From Erwinia typographi (GTDB lineage Bacteria; Pseudomonadota; Gammaproteobacteria; Enterobacterales; Enterobacteriaceae), in the NCBI RefSeq assembly GCF_000773975.1, contig NZ_JRUQ01000057.1:1-59526 (forward strand): a stretch of 59,526 nt of DNA. The letters run 5' to 3'. This document shows positions 33,809-44,430 of this stretch, in pieces. How positions within the stretch are numbered: the first letter of the stretch is position 1; every line of letters begins with the position of its first letter. Made by a program: the position numbers and the translations under genes. The notes beneath the pieces are model-generated. The model worked only from the letters and a program-made list of their open reading frames with translations, was not told the DNA's origin and did not search any database.

Positions 33809-34975
33809 CTAGTCTGACACACCCCTGGCGAAAAAAGTGCCGCTTAGGGGGATTGGCAGGAACTCACGGAAGAGGTCCTGCAACGTCTTCTCAGGGTCCA
33901 CGTCGGCGAAGCGCTCCGGGTAGAGGGTTTTAGCGATAAACTCGGTTGCCACAACGTGCCACGGGCTGAGATAGAAGTTTTGCCAGAGCACTGCCGAATG
34001 GCCGTTGTGCAAGGCCTGCAGCTCACGCAGTCCGTTCTGCTTAGCAGTCAACTCCGCCAGGCTTTTCTGCACCATCGCCGGGGAAATGGCTGGCCCCAGC
34101 AGCAAATCGTTTTGATCCCCAGGGTTGCCCGCGCCGGTGGCGATGTAAACATCCGGCTGTGCGGCAATCACCGTCTCTTCGCTCAGGCGACCAAATACGC
34201 CCTTGACCGCCTGGCTGGCAATATTATCCCCACCGGCAAAGGTCAGCAGCTCACCGAGGCTCCCTTTAACAGCGGTCACGCAGCATTCGTTACGACGTCC
34301 AAGGTGCAGGTGCAGCAACACCCTGGGCTTCGGCCCGCTGTAGGAAGCCAGCCGCTGGTGAATAACCTGCATATGCGTATCATAGAAGCGGGTAAAAGCC
34401 TGCGCCCGCGCCTGCTGATTCAGCACATCCCCAAAAATCTGCACGCTCCGCGTGGTATTTTGCAGCAGATGCACGCGCAGATCGATCTTCACCACCGGAA
34501 TATGCGCGGCTTTCAGCAGGGTTAGCAGCCGTAAGTCCGCATCGTCATAGCGCGCCAGGCTCGGCAGGATCACCACGTCCGGCTTCAGCGCCATCACCTT
34601 TTCCGGGTTCATATCATTAGTGCCGCCGATGCCCAGCGACGGGATAGTCAGCATTTGCGGGAACTGTTTGGCGAAAATATCCCAAGTCTGCTGGTCGTAT
34701 TTCTTTAAATCCAGCGGCCAGCCGACGATGTTTTTAAACGGATTGTCGGGCTCAAGCATGGCCAGCGTATACAGCATCCGGCTTTCACCCAGTACGATGC
34801 GCTGTGGCCGATCGGGGATCGTTACCTGTTGGCCATCAATATCCGTTATCGTACGCGCCGCCGACGCTGCCATGCTAAGCACCATAAGCAGCCCGAGCAT
34901 CATCTTCAGAAGCAGTCCACGGGCAGCGGGCGGGCGCGAGGTTTTTTGTAAGCGAACGGGATTAGAATTCAACAC
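33809..34975 (-). CDS. Siderophore/iron-type periplasmic binding protein (FecB/BtuF-like, TroA fold)
   Basis: This 388-residue periplasmic binding protein has the class III fold used for iron complexes, heme or cobalamin. The signal region ends near AASA; the mature part begins ARTITDIDGQQVTIPDRPQRIVLGESRMLYTLA, and NPEKVMALKPDVVILP, GSLGELLTFAGGDNIA and IAAQPDVYIATG are standard. The frame begins with GTG at 34975, 14 bases inside the end of a TonB-dependent receptor remnant (34962-35090), so the two genes were once coupled. An ATG at 34903 would also leave a signal peptide. No permease or ATPase lies nearby, so it may now be a stranded component. Confidence 0.85.
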   Translation of the reverse strand: MLNSNPVRLQKTSRPPAARGLLLKMMLGLLMVLSMAASAARTITDIDGQQVTIPDRPQRIVLGESRMLYTLAMLEPDNPFKNIVGWPLDLKKYDQQTWDIFAKQFPQMLTIPSLGIGGTNDMNPEKVMALKPDVVILPSLARYDDADLRLLTLLKAAHIPVVKIDLRVHLLQNTTRSVQIFGDVLNQQARAQAFTRFYDTHMQVIHQRLASYSGPKPRVLLHLHLGRRNECCVTAVKGSLGELLTFAGGDNIASQAVKGVFGRLSEETVIAAQPDVYIATGAGNPGDQNDLLLGPAISPAMVQKSLAELTAKQNGLRELQALHNGHSAVLWQNFYLSPWHVVATEFIAKTLYPERFADVDPEKTLQDLFREFLPIPLSGTFFARGVSD

Positions 34976-35090
34976 TTGCCTGTACCATCAGATTGCGGGT
35001 TTCGCCCTCACGCACGCGCAGATTGCCGCCGCCGGAGGTGTAATAGTGCTTATTGAACAGGTTATTCAGTTCAGCCTGAGCGCATGACGC
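34962..35090 (-). pseudogene. 3' remnant of a TonB-dependent receptor
   Basis: The minus strand from 35090 to the TAA at 34962-34964 encodes about 42 residues that end like a TonB-dependent siderophore receptor: AELNNLFNKHYYTSGGG, then NLRVREGETRNLMVQASVEF with the terminal phenylalanine of outer-membrane barrels. Just upstream the frame is closed by a TAA. No plug, signal peptide or barrel strands are found in the next 370 bases. The receptor was therefore lost by deletion, leaving its last codons and the coupled binding-protein gene. Confidence 0.8.
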
Positions 35091-35161
35091 TTATAAATAT
35101 CATCAAATACAGGGGGTTACTTCCCCCAGACCGGGTTGGATATAAAGGCGGCCTCAATGTA

Positions 35162-35180
35162 ATTGATAATCATTCAAACA
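35162..35180. promoter_or_regulatory. Fur-box-like site near the lost receptor
   Basis: The core GATAATCATT (35165-35174) matches the right half of the Fur consensus. It lies ~75 bases before the receptor remnant in its reading direction, where the receptor promoter should be. Confidence 0.45.
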
Positions 35181-35188
35181 TGAAATAA

Positions 35189-35386
35189 TGTAGTAGTAAA
35201 CATAAAGAAAGCAATAAAAACCACCAAAAACTACAGTTCTCGCCAGCAAAAAAACACGAAAAGCAAAAAAATAAAAAAACTAAAAATCAAAAATTTAAAA
35301 AAATAATCATTATTGAAATCGAAGCCTCCTCCTCACCAAAGCCAATCATAAAATGTGTAGTAGTAAGATTTAATTGCTACATTATG
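35189..35386. promoter_or_regulatory. Repeated TGTAGTAGTAA motif, candidate RpiR operator
   Basis: TGTAGTAGTAA occurs at 35189-35199 and again at 35356-35366. Directly after the second copy the inverted element TTGCTACATTATGC carries CTACATTAT, the reverse complement of the ATAATGTAG that begins the first copy. Two sites ~167 bases apart in a divergent promoter region fit a looping regulator, likely the adjacent RpiR protein. Position-based inference. Confidence 0.4.
35302..35320. promoter_or_regulatory. Second Fur-box-like site
   Basis: ATAATCATTAT (35303-35313) matches eleven consecutive positions of the Fur consensus. It lies ~145 bases upstream of the RpiR gene, so it could place that regulator or the former receptor under iron control. 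Confidence 0.5.
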
Positions 35387-35461
35387 CTTATGCAAACATC
35401 CCACGGATAAGAGCGAATATGTTAAACAATTCATTTAAATCCAGCGAACGAGTTAAGCAAA

Positions 35462-36352
35462 ATGGCAGCGACTAAGATAAAAAATCGTATTGATTTCTTT
35501 GGCGAGCGTTATCGGGCACGGGCGTCATCACTTTCACCACGTCTGCAAACCGTGGTGCGTTATATTCATGAAAACCGTGAGGCCGCGCTGGAGTCCACCG
35601 CGATGGAAATGGCCGCCGCTACCGGTACTTCAGATGCTACGGTGGTGCGGGCCGTGCAGGCATTAGGTTTTACCGGGCTGCGGGATCTGAAAAAAACGCT
35701 GGCGGCCTGGTTTGGCCCGGCGCTGAATTCAGAAGAAAAGATGATAGCGACCGTCAGCGATCTGGCCTGCGATATCCATTCAGGCATTGATTTCGTCATC
35801 AGCGGGCACAGACATGCCTGCGATACTCTCTCCGCCCCCCACAACCGTCAGGCTATTTCTGAAGCGGTAGCCCTGCTGGTTGAGGCCCGCCAGATTGCGC
35901 TTTTCGGCATTAACGCTTCCGGGATTCTGGCTGATTACAGCAGCCGCCTGTTTAGCCGCATTGGCATTCCGGCGGTGGCTCTGAATCGCTCCGGCATCGC
36001 GCTCGCCGAACAGCTGATAACCCTGCAACGGGGCGACGTGCTGATCATGATGGCGCAGAAATCGGCGCACCGCGAAGGGACGACGGCGCTGCGCGAAGCG
36101 AAACGCCTCGGTATGCCGGTCATTCTGCTGACTAATGCCACCGACTCCTTTTTCGCAAGGCAGGCCGACGTGACGATCAACGTGCCGCGTGGCGAAGAGA
36201 ATGGCCGGATGCCGCTGCACGGCGCGGTACTGCTGTGCCTTGAAATGCTGATCCTCTCGGTCGCTTCAGCGACCTCCACACGGACGATGAAAACCATGAA
36301 GCGCATACAGGACCTTAACCGGGGGTTGAAAACCTCATCTAAGAAAATCTAA
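35462..36352 (+). CDS. MurR/RpiR-family transcriptional regulator
   Basis: This 296-residue regulator has an N-terminal RpiR helix-turn-helix (AMEMAAATGTSDATVVRAVQALGFTGLRDLKKTLA) and a SIS domain (QIALFGINASGILADYSSRLFSRIG, GDVLIMMAQKSAHREGTTALREAKRLG). The sugar-phosphate site looks altered, since the usual S-x-S/T run reads AQKSAH. It lies divergent from the decayed receptor/binding-protein unit. RpiR regulators beside siderophore receptors are unusual, which makes the original signal unclear. It converges with the porin gene across a hairpin at 36358-36380. Confidence 0.85.
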   Translation: MAATKIKNRIDFFGERYRARASSLSPRLQTVVRYIHENREAALESTAMEMAAATGTSDATVVRAVQALGFTGLRDLKKTLAAWFGPALNSEEKMIATVSDLACDIHSGIDFVISGHRHACDTLSAPHNRQAISEAVALLVEARQIALFGINASGILADYSSRLFSRIGIPAVALNRSGIALAEQLITLQRGDVLIMMAQKSAHREGTTALREAKRLGMPVILLTNATDSFFARQADVTINVPRGEENGRMPLHGAVLLCLEMLILSVASATSTRTMKTMKRIQDLNRGLKTSSKKI

Positions 36353-36357
36353 GCTGA

Positions 36358-36380
36358 TGCCGCAGCGCAAGACTGCGGCA
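36358..36380. terminator. Hairpin between converging RpiR and porin genes
   Basis: TGCCGCAG (36358-36365) and CTGCGGCA (36373-36380) form a perfect 8-bp GC-rich stem with a seven-base loop, 5 bases after the RpiR stop and 49 bases beyond the porin stop. No T run is seen on either strand, so it is a probable bidirectional transcript end of modest strength. Confidence 0.5.
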
Positions 36381-36428
36381 CAAGGTCAGGCTTGCAGGCG
36401 CTCGCCCGCCGCGCCCGCGCAGGCTGTA

Positions 36429-39457
<3,029 letters not shown>

Positions 39458-39528
39458 TACGGTTGCCTTTTTAAAGTTGTCACGGGCCCGGAATGCCGGG
39501 CCAAAAGGTACGATTGATTAAGGAAGGG

Positions 39529-40944
39529 TCAGACCGGCAGCTCGCCGCGACGGGCTTTATGCCGGTAAACAAACAGGGTCAGCAGCAGCGGGACGACCGT
39601 CGCGACCAGCATTGCCAGTGAATAGATCGGCCAGAACTGGGGCTGGATCGACAGGATGCCGGGCACTCCGCCCACGCCGATACCGTTCGCCAGCACGCCG
39701 CTCAGGCCACAAATCAGCCCGGCAAGCGACGAACCGACCATTGCGCAGAGCATGGGAAAGCGGTATTTCAGGTTGATGCCGTACATAGCTGGCTCGGTCA
39801 CTCCCAGATAGGCGGAGATCGCGGCAGGGACGGAGATTTCCCGTTCGTTAGCCTTGCGGCTGATGATAATGATGGCGAGCACCGCAGAAGCCTGGGCGAT
39901 ATTGGACAGGGCAATCAGCGGCCATACCGGCGTGCCCCCGAGGTGTTGGATCATCTGCATATCAATCGCCAGCGTGGTCTGGTGCACGCCGGTGATCACC
40001 AGCGGCGCATACAGGAAGCCGAACAGCGCGGCCCCGACCGGCGCCAGGCTGCCGGTCATCACCAGCTTCACCACCCAGGCTACGCCGTCGCCTGTCATGC
40101 GGCCGAAAGGACCGATCAGCGTATGAGCAAGGAACACGGCGAGCAGCAGCGAAAGCAGGGGAACGATCACCAGATAGAGGTAAGCAGGGATCAATTTCTT
40201 AAGACGAGTTTCAATCCAGGCAAGCGCCATGCCGGCCATTATTGAAGGAATGACCTGTGCCTGGTAGCCCACTTTCTCAATGGTAAACCAGCCAAATTGC
40301 CAGACCTCCGGAACCTGCTGCCCCAGCAGATAGGCGTTCATCAGCTGTGGCGAGACGAGCGTGATACCCAACACCATGCCCAATACGGGCGTGCCGCCCA
40401 TTTTTTTCACCGTAGACCAGCAAACGGCCACCGGCAGGAACATAAAAATCGCCTCCCCCAGCAGCCACAGGAAGTCATACAGGTTTTGCCAGGCGGGATG
40501 CATCTGGGCCAGCGTCTGCCCGTTGGAGATCGGGACATCGCCAATAACGTTGCGAAAGCCCAGGATCAGGCCTCCGCTAATCAGCGCCGGTAGCAGGGGG
40601 AAAAAAATCTCCGCAAAATGGGAGATGGCCCGCTCGCTCCAGCGCATATTTTGCCGGGCGGCGGCCTTACTCTGTTCCTTATCGCTTTGATTCACCTTCG
40701 CCGTGGCAATTAAGACCTTGTAGTAGTCATCGACGTCAGTGCCGATAACCACCTGAAACTGACCGGCGTTGGTAAAGCACCCTTTCACCATTGGCAGGGT
40801 TTCAATATCATGCGGATTAGCCAGTTGGCTGTCGTTGAGGACAAAACGTAAACGGGTTACGCAATGGCTGACGGTAGCGATGTTTTCCCTGCCGCCCACC
40901 AGGGCGATCAGGCGGTCGATATCCTGCTGTTTAACTTTGCTCAT
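39529..40944 (-). CDS. treB: PTS trehalose-specific EIIBC component
   Basis: This 471-residue transporter (E. coli TreB 473) takes up trehalose and phosphorylates it. The EIIB domain has the phosphocysteine in MVKGCFTNAGQFQVVIG and the N-terminal IDRLIALVGGRENIATVSHCVTRLRF. The EIIC domain follows with ~10 helices and TPVWPLIALSNIAQ, VPAAISAYLGVTEPAMYGIN. The text is nearly that of E. coli TreB. No EIIA is attached, as in E. coli where the glucose EIIA serves. It is first in the treB-treC-porin unit under the operator at 41081-41092. Confidence 0.96.
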   Translation of the reverse strand: MSKVKQQDIDRLIALVGGRENIATVSHCVTRLRFVLNDSQLANPHDIETLPMVKGCFTNAGQFQVVIGTDVDDYYKVLIATAKVNQSDKEQSKAAARQNMRWSERAISHFAEIFFPLLPALISGGLILGFRNVIGDVPISNGQTLAQMHPAWQNLYDFLWLLGEAIFMFLPVAVCWSTVKKMGGTPVLGMVLGITLVSPQLMNAYLLGQQVPEVWQFGWFTIEKVGYQAQVIPSIMAGMALAWIETRLKKLIPAYLYLVIVPLLSLLLAVFLAHTLIGPFGRMTGDGVAWVVKLVMTGSLAPVGAALFGFLYAPLVITGVHQTTLAIDMQMIQHLGGTPVWPLIALSNIAQASAVLAIIIISRKANEREISVPAAISAYLGVTEPAMYGINLKYRFPMLCAMVGSSLAGLICGLSGVLANGIGVGGVPGILSIQPQFWPIYSLAMLVATVVPLLLTLFVYRHKARRGELPV

Positions 40945-41080
40945 AGAAAATCCTTTTATTTCCCTTTTAATTTCAATCCATTATCTTGAAATCCAGTAAA
41001 AAACTTGAGCAAACGCCGCGCTGAATAAGCCCAATATCAAGATTGGCTGGAGCTTAGCCACTCTCCGTTTTCATTGAAAC

Positions 41081-41092
41081 GGGAACGTTCCC
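41081..41092. promoter_or_regulatory. TreR operator
   Basis: GGGAACGTTCCC is a perfect 12-bp palindrome between treR and treB, ~140 bases before treB. It matches the known GGGAACGTTCCC-type target of TreR, a LacI-family repressor relieved by trehalose-6-phosphate. Confidence 0.85.
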
Positions 41093-41172
41093 ATTCTGGA
41101 GTGGCGATCACAAAACGTTCGATTAAGGCTGGAGAATTGCAGGGGATTTGAGAGACGGCTTAGAAGTTAACG

Positions 41173-42120
41173 TCAGGAAAGAGTACAGGGGATCAGAATA
41201 TGCCGGATGCCGGATTGACCACTGAGTTGAGCCAGCAGTTGTTGCGTAGCCTGCCGTCCCGCCTGGTCGTAGCCGAACTCCACCGACAGCGTGGCGGGAA
41301 ACAGAAAGCTTAGCAGCGGCGTATTGCCAACCGCGCCAATCTGGATATGGCTGATAGTCTGCTGCTGTAGGTATTTTATGGCGCCGAGCGCCAGGCTGTC
41401 CGAGGCGCAGACCAGCGCTGTGGTGTCAGCGGCGATAACGCTGGCGACACGATCAAACCCGTTCTGATAGCTAAGTTCCCCCAGCACCGCCAGCGGGCCG
41501 ATCGCCAGTCGCTGACAGGCGTCAAGATAGGCCCGATAGCGGCACGCGCCGGTGGTCTCATCACTTTGCTCCACGCCAAGATAGCTGATGTGCCGGTGCC
41601 CCTGCTGATACAGGCTATCCATCAGCAAATTGACCGCGCCAGTATCGTCGTAGCAGACGGATGAGAACCCCGGATAGTGGCGAACCATCACCACCATTTT
41701 CTCCTGCCAGGCCGCTAACATAGCCTGCGACAATCCATTGAAACCAAACAGGATGATGCCATCAACATGGCGCTGAGCCAGCATATGTAAATGCTCTTCC
41801 ACCAGTCGCGTATCGAACTGACTCTCCATCACAATCGGGTCATAGCCCTGCTGATACAGCAGCGGCAGCATGGTCCGTACCGCCTGATTTTCGGCGGGTG
41901 AATCCAGCCGCGTGACGATAATGCCAACCACTTTATCGCTCTGGCCACGCATCGCCCGTGCGGATTTTGACGGCATAAAACCCTGTTGCCGAATCACCGC
42001 CTCGACTTTTTCGCGTGTTTTTTGGCTCACGCTGCCTTCACCATTCATCACGCGTGAGACCGTTGATTTCCCTACCCCGCTGAGACGGGCAATATCCTTA
42101 ATGGTCAGGCGATTATGCAT
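41173..42120 (-). CDS. treR: Trehalose operon repressor
   Basis: This 315-residue LacI/GalR repressor has the same length as E. coli TreR. Its helix-turn-helix reads LTIKDIARLSGVGKSTVSRVMNGEGSVS, with the hinge SKSARAMRGQSDKVVGIIV. The periplasmic-binding-like core includes HVDGIILFGFNG and RHYPGFSSVCYDDTGAVNLLMDSLYQQGHRHISYLG. It is encoded directly upstream of treB in the same direction with the palindromic operator between them. Confidence 0.94.
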   Translation of the reverse strand: MHNRLTIKDIARLSGVGKSTVSRVMNGEGSVSQKTREKVEAVIRQQGFMPSKSARAMRGQSDKVVGIIVTRLDSPAENQAVRTMLPLLYQQGYDPIVMESQFDTRLVEEHLHMLAQRHVDGIILFGFNGLSQAMLAAWQEKMVVMVRHYPGFSSVCYDDTGAVNLLMDSLYQQGHRHISYLGVEQSDETTGACRYRAYLDACQRLAIGPLAVLGELSYQNGFDRVASVIAADTTALVCASDSLALGAIKYLQQQTISHIQIGAVGNTPLLSFLFPATLSVEFGYDQAGRQATQQLLAQLSGQSGIRHILIPCTLS

Positions 42121-42753
42121 GGCTGATAGTCTTGAGTGTCCGCAACAGATGCTGCTCAGAGTAGCTTATCTGCCGTCAAAATCCTGCAAAAATCATGTTT
42201 AACCGCCTGACAAAGCATTGCTGCGCTCTGCCTGCGAAACAGAAGAGTGAGGCACACATCAATTTTATGCATAAAACTCATGATTTTACTGAAGGTCCCC
42301 CGGTTATCCTGTTATTATCAATGGACAGAAATTCGGTATTAAATATCAAATTATATTATTAAAATATTTTTAAATAGCTTACCTGGTTAACGTTAATATG
42401 GCATGGCCGTAATATCATCCAGCCAAAGGCAGAATTTTTTAACTTTTTCAGCAAAACAGAAATAAATCCCCTGAAAAAAACGCTAACTCAAGGCCAGTCA
42501 TTAATAAACAAGCGCTCTTTTACAAAAATTCAAACCGTAAACCAGTGAGGTTAATCTCTTACCCGCCAGCTAAATTTCACCGCAAGCCAGAGCAAAATGA
42601 CGTGAATGCATTATCCTTACTTAATGTCCAGACAACGGCTTAACCTGTAAATCACCGTCAAGGGCATTGAGCAACATATAATATGAATTAAACAATTTTC
42701 ACCCAAATACTGGCGCCTGCTTTTCAGCCATTTTTTATGACGGAAGCGATCAA
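42121..42753. other. Intergenic region upstream of treR
   Basis: About 630 AT-rich bases without a recognisable gene. It should hold the treR promoter near the left edge and the promoter of the small CxxCC protein gene on the right (ribosome site GGAAG before ATG 42754). No repeats or terminator hairpins stood out. Confidence 0.4.
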
Positions 42754-43014
42754 ATGCAGCCCGAATATTATTATGTCACGCAGCAAACGGACAAAACTAA
42801 CAACTACTTACTTCACCGCGCTGGTTGCGTTACCCTGCCGGGAAAAGAGACGCTGACCTTTATCGGCAGCCTCTATAACGCGGTTCAGGCTCTGACGGTG
42901 GCGCAGATGCGCGTAGGCAAGAATGTCAAAGCCTGCTATCACTGTTGTTCCCCGCATAATGACGCCAGGCAGCAGCCCAAAAAAATGCAGTACCGCCACC
43001 ACTCGGATAACTGA
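42754..43014 (+). CDS. Small cysteine-containing protein of unknown function
   Basis: This 86-residue soluble protein resembles a small family with the layout YYYV...YLLH..GC..LP......IG.....A...A.......C..CC. Here it reads MQPEYYYVTQQTDKTNNYLLHRAGCVTLPGKETLTFIG, then GKNVKACYHCCSPHN. The single cysteine followed by a C-x-x-CC group and nearby histidines suggests metal binding. No signal peptide. No function is known to me. It precedes the dmlA gene by 150 bases on the same strand. Confidence 0.7.
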   Translation: MQPEYYYVTQQTDKTNNYLLHRAGCVTLPGKETLTFIGSLYNAVQALTVAQMRVGKNVKACYHCCSPHNDARQQPKKMQYRHHSDN

Positions 43015-43163
43015 CTGCCGGAGAACTGCAATGCAGGACGCTCTCCCTTCAATACCTCACAGGGGGCTCTCGCCCCTGTCTGATTTTGTTATCCATCTCG
43101 CCGTTTCATCCTGTTTTTGTCATACACTCTGAGTGAAAAGGCATTCAGCTAAGGAGCAACAAA

Positions 43164-44249
43164 ATGAGGTCAGCAAAGCACAGAATTGCGGTGATCCCCG
43201 GTGATGGTATTGGTAAAGAAGTCATGCCGGAGGGCGTGAAAGCGATCAACGCGGCGGCCCGCCAGTTTGGCATCAGCATTGAATGGGAATGGTTTGATTT
43301 CGCCAGCGCGGAATACTATCAGCAGCATGGGAAAATGCTGCCGGACGACTGGTTTGACACGCTGAAATCCTTTGACGCGATCTACTTCGGCGCGGTTGGC
43401 TGGCCGGAGGTTATACCCGATCATCTTTCGCTATGGGGATCGCTGCTGCAATTCCGCCGTCAATTCGACCAGTACGTTAATCTGCGTCCGGTCAGACTAC
43501 TGGACGGCGTCAAAGCGCCGCTGGCCGACCGCAAGCCTGGAGATATCGATTTTTACGTCGTGCGTGAAAACACCGAGGGGGAGTATTCCAGCGTCGGCGG
43601 CACCATGTTCCCCGGAACCGAGCGAGAGATTGTCATCCAGGAAACGGTGATGACCCGCACCGGCACCGATCGCATTCTGAAGTTTGCTTATGAACTGGCG
43701 CAGAAGCGGCCCAAAAAGCACCTGACCTCAGCGACCAAATCCAACGGTATCGCCATTACTATGCCCTGGTGGGACAGTCGCGTGGAAGAGATGAGCGGAA
43801 AGTACCCGGAAGTGCGGGTGGACAAATACCATATTGATATCCTGACCGCCCATTTTGTCCTGCATCCTGACCGCTTCGACGTAGTGGTAGCCAGCAATTT
43901 GTTTGGCGATATTCTGTCCGATCTCGGCCCGGCCTGTACCGGTACCATTGGCATTGCCCCCTCCGCCAATATCAACCCTGAGCGGACCTTCCCCAGCCTG
44001 TTCGAACCGGTACACGGCTCTGCCCCCGATATTGCCGGGAAAAATATCGCTAACCCGGTAGGCCAGATTTGGTGCGGAGCCATGATGCTGGAACACCTCG
44101 GTCATGCTGAGGCTGCCGAAGCGGTGGTCCGGGCTATTGAGCAGGTTTTGGCGTCAGCCGATAAGAGAGCCGAACTGACGCCTGATATGGGCGGCAGCGG
44201 CAATACTCAGGCTCTGGGTTCCGCCATTGCCGCCCTGCTCCAGCCCTGA
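43164..44249 (+). CDS. dmlA: D-malate dehydrogenase (decarboxylating) / tartrate dehydrogenase
   Basis: This 361-residue enzyme of the isocitrate/isopropylmalate dehydrogenase family has the same length as E. coli DmlA. It oxidises D-malate (and often tartrate or isopropylmalate) with NAD+ to pyruvate and CO2. Visible are IAVIPGDGIGKEVMPEG, the substrate loop LRPVRLLDGVKAPL, FYVVRENTEGEYSSVGG, KSNGIAITMPWWD, metal ligands in DILSDLGPA and the nucleotide-site FEPVHGSAPDIAGK. AAGGAG lies ahead of the ATG. No dmlR regulator or dctA-type transporter lies beside it. Confidence 0.92.
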   Translation: MRSAKHRIAVIPGDGIGKEVMPEGVKAINAAARQFGISIEWEWFDFASAEYYQQHGKMLPDDWFDTLKSFDAIYFGAVGWPEVIPDHLSLWGSLLQFRRQFDQYVNLRPVRLLDGVKAPLADRKPGDIDFYVVRENTEGEYSSVGGTMFPGTEREIVIQETVMTRTGTDRILKFAYELAQKRPKKHLTSATKSNGIAITMPWWDSRVEEMSGKYPEVRVDKYHIDILTAHFVLHPDRFDVVVASNLFGDILSDLGPACTGTIGIAPSANINPERTFPSLFEPVHGSAPDIAGKNIANPVGQIWCGAMMLEHLGHAEAAEAVVRAIEQVLASADKRAELTPDMGGSGNTQALGSAIAALLQP

Positions 44250-44252
44250 CGT

Positions 44253-44320
44253 TGGCGGCGCTAAAGGCGAAGCAGCCGAAAACGCGCCGCCATGGAAGAT
44301 GTCTTCTCTGTAACATCTTC
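44253..44320 (+). terminator. Two tandem hairpins after dmlA
   Basis: TGGCGGCGC (44253-44261) pairs with GCGCCGCCA (44284-44292), and GAAGATGT (44295-44302) pairs with ACATCTTC (44313-44320). They lie directly after the dmlA stop and before the PBP2 gene. No T run follows, so they may shape decay or Rho-dependent ending. Confidence 0.45.
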
Positions 44321-44430
44321 AACAAATGTCACACTTTAGCGGGCGGATATGCATCTTTCGGGTCGTGATTTAGCCCATTATCTCTATCATGAGTCCGGAT
44401 AACGACTAAAAATAATGCGATTGCCCGGTA

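Larger units (their letters stand above)
35091..35461. other. Regulatory region left by the lost receptor, upstream of the RpiR gene
   Basis: Very AT-rich DNA without a gene. It contains two Fur-like sites (35162-35180 and 35302-35320) and a repeated TGTAGTAGTAA motif (35189-35199 and 35356-35366), listed separately. It probably carried divergent promoters for the lost receptor operon and the RpiR regulator. Confidence 0.5.

Noticed and set aside
34620..35087. A 155-codon plus-strand frame opposite the binding protein and receptor remnant
   Set aside because: It crosses two unrelated minus-strand coding regions, has no domain, and the minus-strand products are clearly recognisable.
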